The notes beneath the pieces were generated by a model. That model was not told the origin of the DNA, searched no databases, and worked only from the letters and a program-made list of their open reading frames with translations. Shown here piece by piece: positions 34,848-45,556 of a stretch of DNA of 64,000 bases. The number at the start of each line of letters is the position of its first letter. The stretch's first letter is position 1. The position numbers and the translations under genes are program-made. Location of the stretch: positions 186,001-250,000 of the forward strand of contig NRSV01000012.1 in NCBI GenBank assembly GCA_002286855.1, given 5' to 3'. This DNA comes from Bipolaris cookei (taxonomy: Eukaryota; Ascomycota; Dothideomycetes; Pleosporales; Pleosporaceae).

Positions 34848-37800
34848 ATGCCCGAGACGGCCAGCAACAAGATGGCGGCCACGGCGGGCGGGCCTCTATC
34901 GGCGTTCCAGTCGCCGACATTTGATCGCGATGTCGAGGTCAAAGTAGATGATGAGATTGGCGCTGCCAGCATAAGCCCAGCAGGCCGCGACATCGTCCTT
35001 GCCAGCAAGAGCGGCCTCCGCATCATTGACTTGGACAATCTTTTTTCCTTACCTCGTTTCATTCCAAACCAATCGTCATGGGATGTCGCTGATGTACAGT
35101 GGTCGCCCTTTGCGGCACGCGCAGAATGGATTGCTACCACCCGCAATCAGCTCGCGCTCGTATACAATCTCTCCATGCCGTACAACAGCAAGAAAGCACC
35201 CATTGAATACACGCTACGCGCCCATGAACGCGCCATTACAGACATCAATTTCTCTGCCCATCATCCAGATTTACTTGCGACGTGTGGGGTTGACAGCTTC
35301 GTCTTCATACATGACCTTCGGAGTAGGCAAGCTCCGTTGAAGCTCGCCGACTATACTGCAGGAGCAACCCAAGTCAAATGGAATCGCCAGAATGACAAGA
35401 TCATTGCAAGCGCCCACGACAAGTACCTCCACATCTGGGACACTCGCCATGGAGCGACTCCCCTCTCGACCATTGCCGCTCATACTACCAAGATCTACGG
35501 TATTGACTGGAACCGCAACGACCCAAGCAAAATCATGACATGCTCTTTGGATGCGACCATCAAGCTTTGGAGCAATGTAGGCAGGTCTGACCACATCACT
35601 GTCCCTCGGCGCGTCATCCGCACCCACTATCCTGTATGGCGAGCGCGACACACGCCCTTCCCTCACGGCATTCTTGCCATGCCGCAACGAGGCAATTCGA
35701 ACCTTTGGCTGTACAAGCATGTAAACGATAGCGATGCATCGACCTTTAACAATGAGCCAGTTCATGCCTTTCAAAAGCACGATTCTGATGCTCAAGTCCG
35801 CGAGTTCCTATGGCGTTCTCGTGGCTCTACGGACTACGGTATCGATAATCGTGACTTCCAGTTAATTTCTTGGGGGACTGACAGGCGTCTACAACTTCAT
35901 CATCTCGATCCCAAGCTTCTCGAAAAGGCTGTCGGCTATCGAAAAGGCGAACGGCTTGTCGAAGAGCCCAGTGCGACGCGTAGAGGGGCTACCTATGTAT
36001 CCTATCGCGATGGACCTATTCCTACCACTACTGCAGGTGATCGGGACCACTTTGGTCCGCCACGTCAACAACGGAAAGGAAATTTGTCAACCTTGCTGCA
36101 GAACTATTCCCTCAACGAAGACGTTCATGCCTCTCGTTTTCATGGACAAACACATGCCAAGATATATCCAGAGACAGTGCAGAGAGAGACCATGACTGCC
36201 CAGCCCATTCGCCGAAACGACCCACGTGTTGTTAACCACATCACTTGGATCAACGGAGTCAAATTTGGGGGTGATCGTCACAACAATGTCAATGATATTC
36301 ACGCTCGACCCAACCAGCAGGATCTTGGCGAGAAGTACCCGTACCAGGAACAGAATGATCTTGGTGCTGAAATATCATACGTCGGCAACAAATACAAGAA
36401 GCTCGCATTTGAGGAGATTGACGTGCCGGGCCGCTACATCAAGGTCTCGTTCAACGGGCCCTGGGGTGACTATGACCCTACGACTGATGGTTCAAAGCTT
36501 GTGTTTCTTCGATTTACTATCAGGTTTCCGTCTGCTTATCCTAAGGCTGTTGAAAACGGACAGCCCGATTCCATTCGCCACAGGATACCAACCCCACTAG
36601 ACATTGAATTTGAGAGGACAACGGCATCCATCAGCAAAGAACACCAAGAAGAACTAGTCCACAATATGCATCGCATTGCTGCTACCTGTGCTGAACAGGA
36701 ACGCGAGGCACTGGAAGCAGTACTCTCGTATGCTTTGGGAGAGCGTGCTTTGGACGATAGTCTGGACCTGGGCGAAGACGTTGAGCCACTCGAAGATCTT
36801 GGACCCTTGCCAGGAGAAAGTTCCAGCGAAGACGAGGATCACGAGGGCGAGTTTACTGATGACGTGATGCAATCTTCTCATATGAATGCTAATATTCCCC
36901 TTCCCATTCAGTGTACTGCCCGGTTCTCAGCTGATGGGTCCCTTGTGGTTGCAAGGATACCAGCAGTAAAATCAACACCTGGCTCAGAGGTGTTCAGATT
37001 TCAGATTGCGAGAAACCTTCGCCAAAGTGGCCTGAAGAACGATATCTTTGACTCTTTTGGTCGCTTCACCTCCCGTCGTGCTGAGGATTCAGATGGAGCG
37101 TCGTCTCCATCCTCTTCTGTTGGCTCTTGGGAAACTTCTTCCACTCCGTCGTCTTCATCTGGCTCTGATCATGACGGGAATGCACGTATCGGCAACTTTC
37201 ACCCTCCTCTAGCTTGGCAGAAATCTATTTCTCGCTTTCAATCACGGAACTCGTTACCTTCTTCGGGTGGTGTGGCAAAACAGCCATCCAAGACCAAATC
37301 TACAGTGTCTATCCTGTTCTCGGCTACAGACGACATGGTTCCGAGCAAGCGTGTACTTGCGGAGGAATACCGAATTTTTGGCCCTGGGCCCATCATTTGC
37401 GAGCACAACTCTGAAGTAGCAAGAAGACACGGATTCGAGGATCTTGCCGATATCTGGATGCTTTGTAAACTAATTTTGAGCAATGAAGTACCTGTGGAGA
37501 TACTTCCTCAACAATACCGGAGAGATCAGGTCCTTGTGCTGGCCCGAAGGGCTCTTGTAAGGATCAAACGTAAGGACAGTGGGCTCGACCTCGCGTTTGA
37601 CCAGTCAGAAAGCGTGACCAACCCTCAGTTCAATGCTCGGGTCAAGTGGGGTTATCACCCTATCGTCACTTGGCTGATACCTGCACTTTTTGACCACTTT
37701 GAGCGCCTGGCAGATGTTCAGATGCTTGCTATGTTGTCTTGCATATTTGCAGAACCTGCTACACGCGAAGGTGTGACCTCAGCCATGGCTAAAATGCGAC

Positions 37801-39728
37801 AATCCCAGCTTCCTATGTCTATGGAAGCACCGGCATTCTCCCTAGACTACTTCCCCTCGTCAGACGCGGCATGGAGTTTGTTCAAGCCCACGATTTCCAT
37901 CCCACCTACGCCTTCGTATTCGCGCTTTGCAACCCCGGTCAATGAATCTGGGTCCCAAAGATCCGTTAAGAATCTCGATATCTACGGAAGTCATGGCAGT
38001 TCAAACGGGCCATGGAGCAGCGACGCATTCCATTCGGACCCCGTTACACCCTACTCGACTGGTAACACGCCACCTCTCTTGTCTCAAATACCTCCAATTA
38101 GAAACGCTCATACAGCAAATCACACTCCATACGGAACATCGCCAGAGAATAGCCACACAGCTCATAAGAAGAGCTCGACTGCAAACTTTGCGAGTGCTGT
38201 GGCAGCGTTGTCACGGCCTTTTTCAAACGCAATGTCTTCTTCACCTCCAGTTAGATCACGAATCGAAGACCTCTCTACATCTGCGCCGACTAGTGGGGTG
38301 ACTTGGGGAACAACGACATTCTATGGAAGTGACTCTCATGACCAAAATAGTATGGCAGCCCCACGCACAAAGCACGGGAAGCGCGCAAGCTTCGGACAGT
38401 CTGAGCACGTCGATATCAACTACATTGGCGAATCCGACTCGGACTACGAAAAGGTGGATGATGACGGCAGCTACGCCACGACAGGTGTCAAGGAACGCAA
38501 TGTGCCCGGCACGCCTCGAGAGGGCGATGGTGGCAGAGCTATCAAGGTCACACTCAAAAACCAAGACCAGTTCGATGACGAGGCATGTTTCAGTCGGCCG
38601 CTACTAGATGCAAGTAAAGATTGGCTACATCGTGTCTGGCGAGAGCAGTATGCTGAAATGCTGAATCGGTGGGGGCTGGTCAGTGCTCGAGCTGAAGTAC
38701 TCAAGTTTAATGGGCTTGTCTCGTACTTTCCGGTCGAGTATTCTCGTACCAGCTCAAAGTCTGGCTCGATTTCACTCGCGATCAAACGGTCTAGCGATGA
38801 TGAAGAAGAAGAGGAGGAGGATGGGAAGATAGCTCAATGTGTATCAAGAGCCTCAACAACATTAATGCCTCCAACGCCCACTACGGTGCAATCAAAGCGC
38901 CTATCTGCTGCATCTCCAAAGCACTTCTCCTTCAATCCAGAGGCTACAGAGTTCCAGCCCAGCACCATAACAAACATCTTATCGGAAGAACAGATAGCGG
39001 ACCTGCCTATGGATGCTTTCGTTCCCCCGGAGCAATACTTACGTCTCTCGATACCAGTTCGCACACCTACGGCAGAGCTTGATGAGAGTCTTGCCGGACT
39101 TAGTACATCGCCTGCTCAATCCAAACTGCAACCGCCCCCGAGCCGATCCAGCAGACCAAGCCTCTCACGGGGCACATCCAACGTCTCCGGCGGCTCATCG
39201 TTGCGCGAAAGCCGCCCAGTCCCCACCGTCAGCACCGAAATCTCCAAGCCCGCAGAGGTAGAAATCACCTACAGCTGCAGCATCTGCTGGATCCGTGTCT
39301 CTGGCCTCTTCAACCTGTGCCCCGCGTGCGGCCACGTCGCACACATGGACTGCATGGGCGACGAAATCGGCGTCGACGAAGGCGAGTGCATCGTCGGCTG
39401 TGGCTGCGGCTGCGGCCTCGAAGACGACGACGAGCGCTCTAGAATGGAAGCGTACATCGAGGGTGTCCGTGCCGCGCACGCTGAAGGCAGCACCTGGGAA
39501 GACGGTAGTGAGTGGATGCCCAGCGGCACCACGACTCCTGCGCTGTATCCTGAGAGTGCGTACGGCGATTTTATGACGGGCGGCGTGAGTAAGATGATTG
39601 GGAGCGGGGATAGGAAGAGGGAGAGAGCGACCGGGGTGGGGCGCAGAGATGTGGTGAGTCCTACGCCTACTAAGACAAAGAAGAAGAGTAAGAAGAAGGT
39701 TAGGGCTTCGGGGTTGAGTTATTATTGA
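34848..39728 (+). CDS. MTC5: WDR59/Mtc5-like SEACIT (GATOR2) subunit
   Basis: Single exon of 4.9 kb encoding 1626 aa from the ATG at 34848; ATGs at 34758 and 34872 are alternatives in the same frame. N-terminal WD40 propeller (about residues 15-370; WSPFAARAEWIATT, HERAITDINFSAHHPDLLAT, DWNRNDPSKIMTCSLDATIK), an RWD domain (about 490-625; GRYIKVSFNGPWGDYDP, FTIRFPSAYPK), a long Ser-rich middle with acidic runs, and a C-terminal RING-like zinc domain (about 1476-1523; CSICW, CPACGHVAHMDC, CGCGCG). This order is that of yeast Mtc5/Sea3 and human WDR59, which act in the vacuole-associated SEA complex controlling TORC1 in response to amino acids. The tail is very basic (KTKKKSKKKVR). Confidence 0.93.
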   Translation: MPETASNKMAATAGGPLSAFQSPTFDRDVEVKVDDEIGAASISPAGRDIVLASKSGLRIIDLDNLFSLPRFIPNQSSWDVADVQWSPFAARAEWIATTRNQLALVYNLSMPYNSKKAPIEYTLRAHERAITDINFSAHHPDLLATCGVDSFVFIHDLRSRQAPLKLADYTAGATQVKWNRQNDKIIASAHDKYLHIWDTRHGATPLSTIAAHTTKIYGIDWNRNDPSKIMTCSLDATIKLWSNVGRSDHITVPRRVIRTHYPVWRARHTPFPHGILAMPQRGNSNLWLYKHVNDSDASTFNNEPVHAFQKHDSDAQVREFLWRSRGSTDYGIDNRDFQLISWGTDRRLQLHHLDPKLLEKAVGYRKGERLVEEPSATRRGATYVSYRDGPIPTTTAGDRDHFGPPRQQRKGNLSTLLQNYSLNEDVHASRFHGQTHAKIYPETVQRETMTAQPIRRNDPRVVNHITWINGVKFGGDRHNNVNDIHARPNQQDLGEKYPYQEQNDLGAEISYVGNKYKKLAFEEIDVPGRYIKVSFNGPWGDYDPTTDGSKLVFLRFTIRFPSAYPKAVENGQPDSIRHRIPTPLDIEFERTTASISKEHQEELVHNMHRIAATCAEQEREALEAVLSYALGERALDDSLDLGEDVEPLEDLGPLPGESSSEDEDHEGEFTDDVMQSSHMNANIPLPIQCTARFSADGSLVVARIPAVKSTPGSEVFRFQIARNLRQSGLKNDIFDSFGRFTSRRAEDSDGASSPSSSVGSWETSSTPSSSSGSDHDGNARIGNFHPPLAWQKSISRFQSRNSLPSSGGVAKQPSKTKSTVSILFSATDDMVPSKRVLAEEYRIFGPGPIICEHNSEVARRHGFEDLADIWMLCKLILSNEVPVEILPQQYRRDQVLVLARRALVRIKRKDSGLDLAFDQSESVTNPQFNARVKWGYHPIVTWLIPALFDHFERLADVQMLAMLSCIFAEPATREGVTSAMAKMRQSQLPMSMEAPAFSLDYFPSSDAAWSLFKPTISIPPTPSYSRFATPVNESGSQRSVKNLDIYGSHGSSNGPWSSDAFHSDPVTPYSTGNTPPLLSQIPPIRNAHTANHTPYGTSPENSHTAHKKSSTANFASAVAALSRPFSNAMSSSPPVRSRIEDLSTSAPTSGVTWGTTTFYGSDSHDQNSMAAPRTKHGKRASFGQSEHVDINYIGESDSDYEKVDDDGSYATTGVKERNVPGTPREGDGGRAIKVTLKNQDQFDDEACFSRPLLDASKDWLHRVWREQYAEMLNRWGLVSARAEVLKFNGLVSYFPVEYSRTSSKSGSISLAIKRSSDDEEEEEEDGKIAQCVSRASTTLMPPTPTTVQSKRLSAASPKHFSFNPEATEFQPSTITNILSEEQIADLPMDAFVPPEQYLRLSIPVRTPTAELDESLAGLSTSPAQSKLQPPPSRSSRPSLSRGTSNVSGGSSLRESRPVPTVSTEISKPAEVEITYSCSICWIRVSGLFNLCPACGHVAHMDCMGDEIGVDEGECIVGCGCGCGLEDDDERSRMEAYIEGVRAAHAEGSTWEDGSEWMPSGTTTPALYPESAYGDFMTGGVSKMIGSGDRKRERATGVGRRDVVSPTPTKTKKKSKKKVRASGLSYY

Positions 39729-40384
39729 GGTTGATGGAGTCTTTTTCTTTTGGTTCTTCTTCCGTTTCTCTTTCTTGGTGTTCTATGGTTTATGCGAAAA
39801 ATGGTGGTGTTGTATGATTACGCAGAGTTGATACCCCCCATGATGTATACATTTGCCATGGGCCATGTAATACAGCTGTACCATTTTTTCTCTCTTCTTG
39901 TCTCTTCTTCTTCTTCTTTCTCTTTTGTCACAGGCTTCCCTTTTCCTTTCCACGATTTCACATGCTAACGGAGTTCAGCTACCACTAATGTAATGAATTA
40001 TACGTGTATAAGTCTTTTCTTTTCTCGAGAGATGCAGAAACCCTGTATTGCGTACTTTTCGAAAAACCAGGCAAGTTTACCTGCAGTAGTGTGCGTTTCC
40101 AGCGAGGTAAGGATAATGGGAGTAAAGCTTTGGGAGATGGTACTATCAATTACACACAAAAGTTCATGGTATTTCTATCTCAGTCGGGAATCATCAAGAC
40201 TAGCCACATATGATACCATTATTTACTCCTGAAATGCTAGCATTGGGTAGATGATGATGAACATGATGAATTTTGACTTATTCTTCATCTGCCCACTTGC
40301 TCTCTTGAAAGAATCAAGGGCACAAAAGCATCCCTCGTGATCCCCACTCACGCCAAGTCTATAAACCCTTTCCAACACCCACAC
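39729..40384. other. Convergent 3' flanks; no gene
   Basis: Between the MTC5 and MPC2 stops, which face each other. T/CT-rich tracts just after MTC5 probably belong to its 3' end. Confidence 0.55.
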
Positions 40385-41041
40385 TTACTTGAGCGCCTTC
40401 TCCGCCTTTTGGGCAGTATTCTTCAAATCCTGCAACTCACCCTTTGCCTGTCCCTCTGTATTCTTCAAGCTCTGGTTGTAGAGATAAATACGACCGACCT
40501 GAGTCGCACCAACGCAAAAGACGAGAAAGTTGACAGCGGCAAGAGCAATGTTCTTAGGGCGGATGACGAAGCACCAGCGGGTCCAGATGGCGCCTGTGCA
40601 CATGAGGGCAAAGTTCTGGGTGAAGGAGAGGGATTCGGCGGGGCGGGAGAAGTCGGAGGCGCCGGCGAGGACCATGCCCCATTTCATTACTGGGGCCCTG
40701 TAGAAGTATCAGTACGTGTTGACGTTTGCATATCGTGTTCGTGTTTGGCAAGAGTGCGTTTTGGGCAGAGTCACTTGCGCACGCGACGCTTCGGACACTG
40801 CGGGGAAAGTTTGAAGCCGCAATCTTCTAAAAACGTGCGTTGTCGCAAGGATCGAAGACTACGGGAAGACGAAGCGTGCGTACCAGAAATGCACAGTCTT
40901 TGGGCCGATGGGACTGTTCCAGAACTTTTGGAAGCCAGCGGGCTCGGCGCCAGCAGCCGTGTTGACTCGTCGGCGGGCATTTGCGCGTTGAAAGAAAGGT
41001 CGGAAGGAGCTGAAGATGCGGGAGCCGGGGCGGAACGACAT
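40385..41041 (-). CDS. MPC2: Mitochondrial pyruvate carrier subunit, MPC2-like
   Basis: Exons 41041-40884 and 40697-40385 give 156 aa. The MPC family (PF03650) core is clear: FWNSPIGPKTVHFWAPVMKW, then ASDFSRPAESLS, TGAIWTRWCFVIRPKN and AAVNFLVFCVGATQVGR, with three short membrane helices and a Lys-rich C-terminal helix. The roughly 35-residue Arg-rich, acid-free N-terminus (RPGSRIFSSFRPFFQRANAR) suits a mitochondrial targeting region. Length and the C-terminal extension favour the MPC2/MPC3 type over MPC1. With MPC1 it forms the inner-membrane pyruvate importer. The intron is 186 bp, longer than others here. Confidence 0.93.
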
Positions 41042-41392
41042 GATTGCTGTGTACTTTGTCCCTACCGCTCTGTTTTCAGGAAAGGAAGAGCCGGGGCGTG
41101 GTCCGGAGAGAGGTGAATGAGGTCCAGAAGCAATTGACAAATGCTGAGGTCGTTTGTCGTTGGAGGCGATGTCGGGCCTGAGGGTTCGTCAGATGGGACA
41201 AATCCGGGATTAAACAATGGCGCTTCGTTGCTCCGACGGTGTTAAGCTGCTTTAGGTATAGCGCGATCATGGACGGGGGCCAGCTCGACGAACATTGAAT
41301 GTCGGCGCGGGCAGGCGCTTTTAGAGGGTGACGACACCTCCCTCCAATTGATACCCTTCACGCAAACGATCCTTATACCCACGTTTCTCGCA
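41042..41392. promoter_or_regulatory. Shared divergent promoter, MPC2 / complex I B8 subunit
   Basis: 351 bp between two divergent start codons; both products act at the mitochondrial inner membrane. A shared promoter is inferred from the spacing; no motif is assigned. Confidence 0.55.
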
Positions 41393-41844
41393 ATGGCCTC
41401 TAAAGCATTTGGAAATGGGCTCAAGGAGCTGCGCTTCCTGTTTTGCCAGACTAGCGAGCACAGCGCTGCGACAAGGTATGCGCCTTCACGATACAAGATG
41501 TTTGAGCGAGGGGAGTCGCAAACGCGATTGTGCATGATGGGGTGGTTGGGAAAGAAATTGAAGCTGACGGAATAATACAGGAACTTCCTCACCCGAAACT
41601 ATCCGGCCATGAAGAAGGCCAACCCATCGATTCCCATTATGATCCGAGAAGCCAGTGGCACCGAGCCCACAGTCTATGCGAGATTCGGTATGTAGCCATG
41701 TAATTGTAAGAGGAAGAGAGCATATAACGCTAACAATGGGCCAAAATTCTAGATTTCGGAAAGGAGAGGAAGCTGCCGCTCAAGGGCCTCAACGACAAGG
41801 CCATTGAGCAACAAGTATCGGATCTAGTGCAGAAGGGCGCATGA
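41393..41844 (+). CDS. nuo-10.5: NADH:ubiquinone oxidoreductase 10.5 kDa (B8/NDUFA2) subunit
   Basis: Exons 41393-41475, 41581-41687 and 41753-41844 give 93 aa, the normal length. The thioredoxin-like L51/S25/CI-B8 fold signature is clear: KELRFLFCQTSEHSAATR, FLTRNYPAMKKANPSIPIMI, REASGTEPTVYARFDFGKE, and the C-terminal DKAIEQQVSDLVQKGA. This is an accessory subunit of mitochondrial complex I in the matrix arm. It keeps one Cys (in FLFCQT), the position that in mammals is part of a redox-sensitive pair. Introns are 105 and 65 bp. It is divergent from the MPC2 gene. Confidence 0.95.
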
Positions 41845-43234
41845 GGATGTGATTGAAAAAGCAAGGAAGGAACGACTAAAAGGGACGACATCACATATGA
41901 TTGAATTCGAGGAAGCCACTATAGGCTATTCTCTGTACATCCGTCCTGATACACCATATAACAAAAACATCAACTTGACTTCCCCCCTTCCTTTTCTTTT
42001 CTACATCACCAACCCTATATCCCTCTATCACCCCAATCAAAAAAGCACCCTTCCCAAACCTCCAACCATACACAATCACAGCATGGCAAACAAGTATCAC
42101 ATTCACTCCCTCCCCATCACATCCCAGTCACACCCACACCCACTAGCCCCCAGCCCCCTAGCCCCATCACTGTATAATCGCCCACCCCTGTCCCTTTTGT
42201 ACAACTAAACATACCCACATCGACCCGCACACATCGAATTTTGATCAAACTTCACATGCAGGATCACATCATACACTTGAGTGAGTTACGGGTTGCAAGG
42301 ATGTGTGAGGTGATTAAATGGGCATGTGATCTGGGAGGGTTGCAGCCGTGTAGGGTTGGGGTACGTATGGTGCGGTGGTGATGTGCAGTGTTTTGTGCGT
42401 TGCATGTGCTGGATAATGAATCGGAGTGGTGTTTTTGTGTGGAAGTGGGTGCAATATGATCATGTTACGTAGGTTTTGTAAAGAATAGCGTATATGTATA
42501 CTAAAAATGTCGGTTTTGTACAGGTTCTAGCAATACTGTACAGGCTTAACTTGGTAGTTATGATTGTGATTAGGATATTCACCTCACCTGACCATCACCC
42601 TTTGTTTTGCAATTTACTTTCAATAGTAGGACAAGCTCATGCAACTCCGTTACAGAAACGTCAGAGGACTCAGCTTCCATAATTGCTTATCTAGGCATAG
42701 GCTATTCGTCATACCCATCTCTTCGGGAAGCGACGTTCCAAGCAAGAGGGGTGTTTAGAAATGTACATATTCTTTTCCTTCCTTTAGACTAGCCAGCTTT
42801 GTGCTATGTACGTGAGAGGGAAAGTTGCCGAAGGTGGTACATGGGATTGCGTACTCTCGGTACGTCTTGATCCCGTGCATTTATTATGCTTGAGGAGAGG
42901 GGTGTTTGTGGTGGAGGGAAGAGACGAAAGAGATTGTGTATCGTAAGAGGTATCTAGTGCGACTTGCTGAAAACTAAATATTGAAATGACCCAATTGCGT
43001 AACGTTCTGGAACCAATTCCAGTGCTACTGCAACAGTAGGTTCTAAAACATTATTTTTTTCTGGGAAAACAAGGTTATTTTCGGCAACCTGTCAGGCCCT
43101 GTGGGCCATTGTAAGGTGATACTGAACGCCCCCTGGTCTTACCAAATTACCATTGATCTTGGATACGTATCACCCTTTACGCCCAAACGCCAATCGGGTG
43201 GTTGATTAAAATCAATAGTAAAATGATTCTGCAA
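41845..43234. other. Intergenic between convergent genes; no gene seen
   Basis: 1.4 kb between the complex I subunit stop and the Zn2Cys6 stop. It includes a C-rich tract (about 41980-42190) and AT-rich DNA. Short frames only. Confidence 0.5.
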
Positions 43235-45556
43235 TCATCCAAGAAGAATCTCCCAGTTCCAGTCCTTCATGACTCCCAGCCAGTGCAATCGCCCCTTGAC
43301 TGTAACCTCTGGGTCCATTAAACTTATATGGGAACTTGATGTCTGTTCCCACTGCCGTGTATCTCTCCAGTTGAGCTCGTCTACCAAGTCGAACTCGTCA
43401 TTTCGCATGGTTGTATACGACGAGAAGCTTTGCATGCAATTATCATCCACTTGTATGGCCATGCGCTCTGCTGCGGATGCGTCTCGTCGACTCCATACTT
43501 CTTTTGTGACTTCCAAACACCGTTCTATAATTCCCAACTTCATACGCGAAGACATGAGTTCCCAGCGGGCTCTGACCCATTCACGTTCCTCGGGATTAGT
43601 GGCCTCGCAGCCAGCTGCCATGAGGGGGTAGATGTGCACAATGATTGAACGGGAGCGCGGGTCAACTGTCGCCAAGTCGCACAGAACCTTCTTTGCCAGC
43701 GCACTCGAAGACTGTGAGGGAATTTCTGGAACAGCCTGGTGTAGATATAATAGTGTTGCGTGTTGGTAGGCGATTGCGGTTTTTATCGTGTCGTGCGGGC
43801 TTGTTGTTTCGTCTTCGGGATCTTCGATGAAGGAGGGTGGGGCCCAGCCTTCGAGCTGGGATTTGAGCTGCATAGCCTGCAAGATGATTGTAGGTCCATT
43901 GCTGTTGGACCTTCGTACCTTCCTGACAAGATTTGCCACGCGACCAATAATCGGGAACAAAGTGTGCGCACAACCCATCAACGGGTCAAGAGTTGTGTCG
44001 GTCTCGCCAGTTCCGTAAATGCTTTCTTGAACAGTGTCGACATCGTAGGTCTCATCTTCGTCAGTGGATGTCAAGCGAGCAAGGACGTCCATATAAATCC
44101 AAGCGTTGCAAAGAAATTTTAAGCGGGTCCACTCTTCGCCCTTCATAGGCGTTAGGCGGTGTTGTATGAGTGCTTGATTGATCAAGACCTTTGCGCCTTT
44201 GATATGATTGATGCCTGTGCTGATGTGTTGATCCCAAGACTCGGCAAAAGCCAGGACTAGGGTGGTGGAGATGGCTGCATCGACACGCATGTTTGGTAAA
44301 CCTGCAGCCAAGGCATGAACCGCACTCCGCATATGATCAATTCCTTGGATGCGTAGAATGGGAATGTCCTTGGACTGATGAAAAGATGTCATGGAGACGA
44401 TTGCGTGATAGAGCGCAGGACATTCTCGTGTAAGGGGCCAGATTAGAGTTCGCCATGGATTCTCGGTTGGACCATCTTTGACAGACAGTACGCCGCATGT
44501 GTCGCGATGGTAGCGACGTGACAAAGACTCTGCTGAAAAGGAAGAAAGCTGTATCTGAGCAGGTATTCGGCAGGTAGGAGAGTCTGATGAAGATGTGCTT
44601 GAGCTGGATGAAGCAGGCGAGGGCAGTGGCAGGATCCAATTTCCCGGGTCTTGACGAGCGTAGCGCACTAGTTCTTCGTTATCGTCGTCGTCGTGGTCGG
44701 TTGGCGCTGGTGGAGTTAGACCGGTGGGTTGGTAGAAGGCTTCATGCTGAGTTAGGAACGACGAGTACTCTTCTGGTGGCACACTGAGGTCTGTTCCCGG
44801 CATTAGGAGATCTACAAGACGGGGTGATTGACCGGACGAGACGCTGGAATCGGCCGACCCCTGAGTTTGTGCTGTGCTTGTGCTCTCCACTCCAAACGTA
44901 CTGCATGATGCTAGAGATGCTTGTGCGTGTGAGTCGACAGGTGATATCAACTGGGGCGTTGTTATGAAAGGTGATGCGGATGGAGCGGCGGATAAGTTTT
45001 CTGCTGGTTCGAGTGGAGGGTGAGGGAATGATGGGCGTGTAGGTGAAGCATGCATGAGGTGGTAGGGCGGTTGAGGCTGGGGCAAATGTGGATTGGGAGA
45101 TATACTAGTGAAATCATGTTGATGACCGTGGGTACTGGCGTGGTCTTGGGGTGGTGAGTGGGTAGAAGCGGGTATGTGGTCTACTATAACCGTTAGGAGG
45201 GGCTTGCCACTTTGATCGACCGACCGACCGACCTTTGCGTGACTTGGCATTTGATTTTCCCCTGACGATGGGCTCTTCGAAAGGCCTCCACTTGAAGTCC
45301 TTCTTGTAGCCACCGCATGGCACTACACGCCGCGCACACTGGTCGCAAGTGGGTTTCTTCTCATCGCATTTCAAGCGCTTTGCTTTGCATGTGATGCATC
45401 CTAGGCAAGGGCATCAGCATGGTGGTTTGGCAGGTAATGGCGACATGTTGGGTGTTGGTGAAGAGAATAAGAAGAGGAGAGCCAGGGCATACCATTGCGG
45501 CTTTTGGTTTGCTTCCTCTTATTGAGAACAGCATTTGCAGGTGGTTGTGAGGACAT
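43235..45556 (-). CDS. Zn2Cys6 fungal transcription factor
   Basis: Exons 45556-45493, 45400-45233 and 45180 (or 45183)-43235 give about 725 aa. The binuclear zinc cluster is at residues 23-50 (GCITCKAKRLKC, TCDQCARRVVPC; spacing C-x2-C-x6-C-x6-C-x2-C-x6-C), followed by a basic stretch. The first intron splits the cluster from the start codon. A long Pro/Ser/His-rich region precedes the regulatory domain (RDTCGVLSVKDGPTENPWR; LYHAIVSMTSFHQ; MRVDAAISTTLVLAFAESWD; INHIKGAKVLINQ), which resembles fungal-specific TF domain 2. It should bind DNA in the nucleus; the regulon is unknown. The frame is open upstream to 45736, so a longer N-terminus is possible. The second intron has an unusual donor (G|GTCGGT) and a TAGTAG double acceptor. 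Confidence 0.88.

Noticed and set aside
38256..38785. Antisense open frames within MTC5
   Set aside because: Shadows of the coding strand without motifs.
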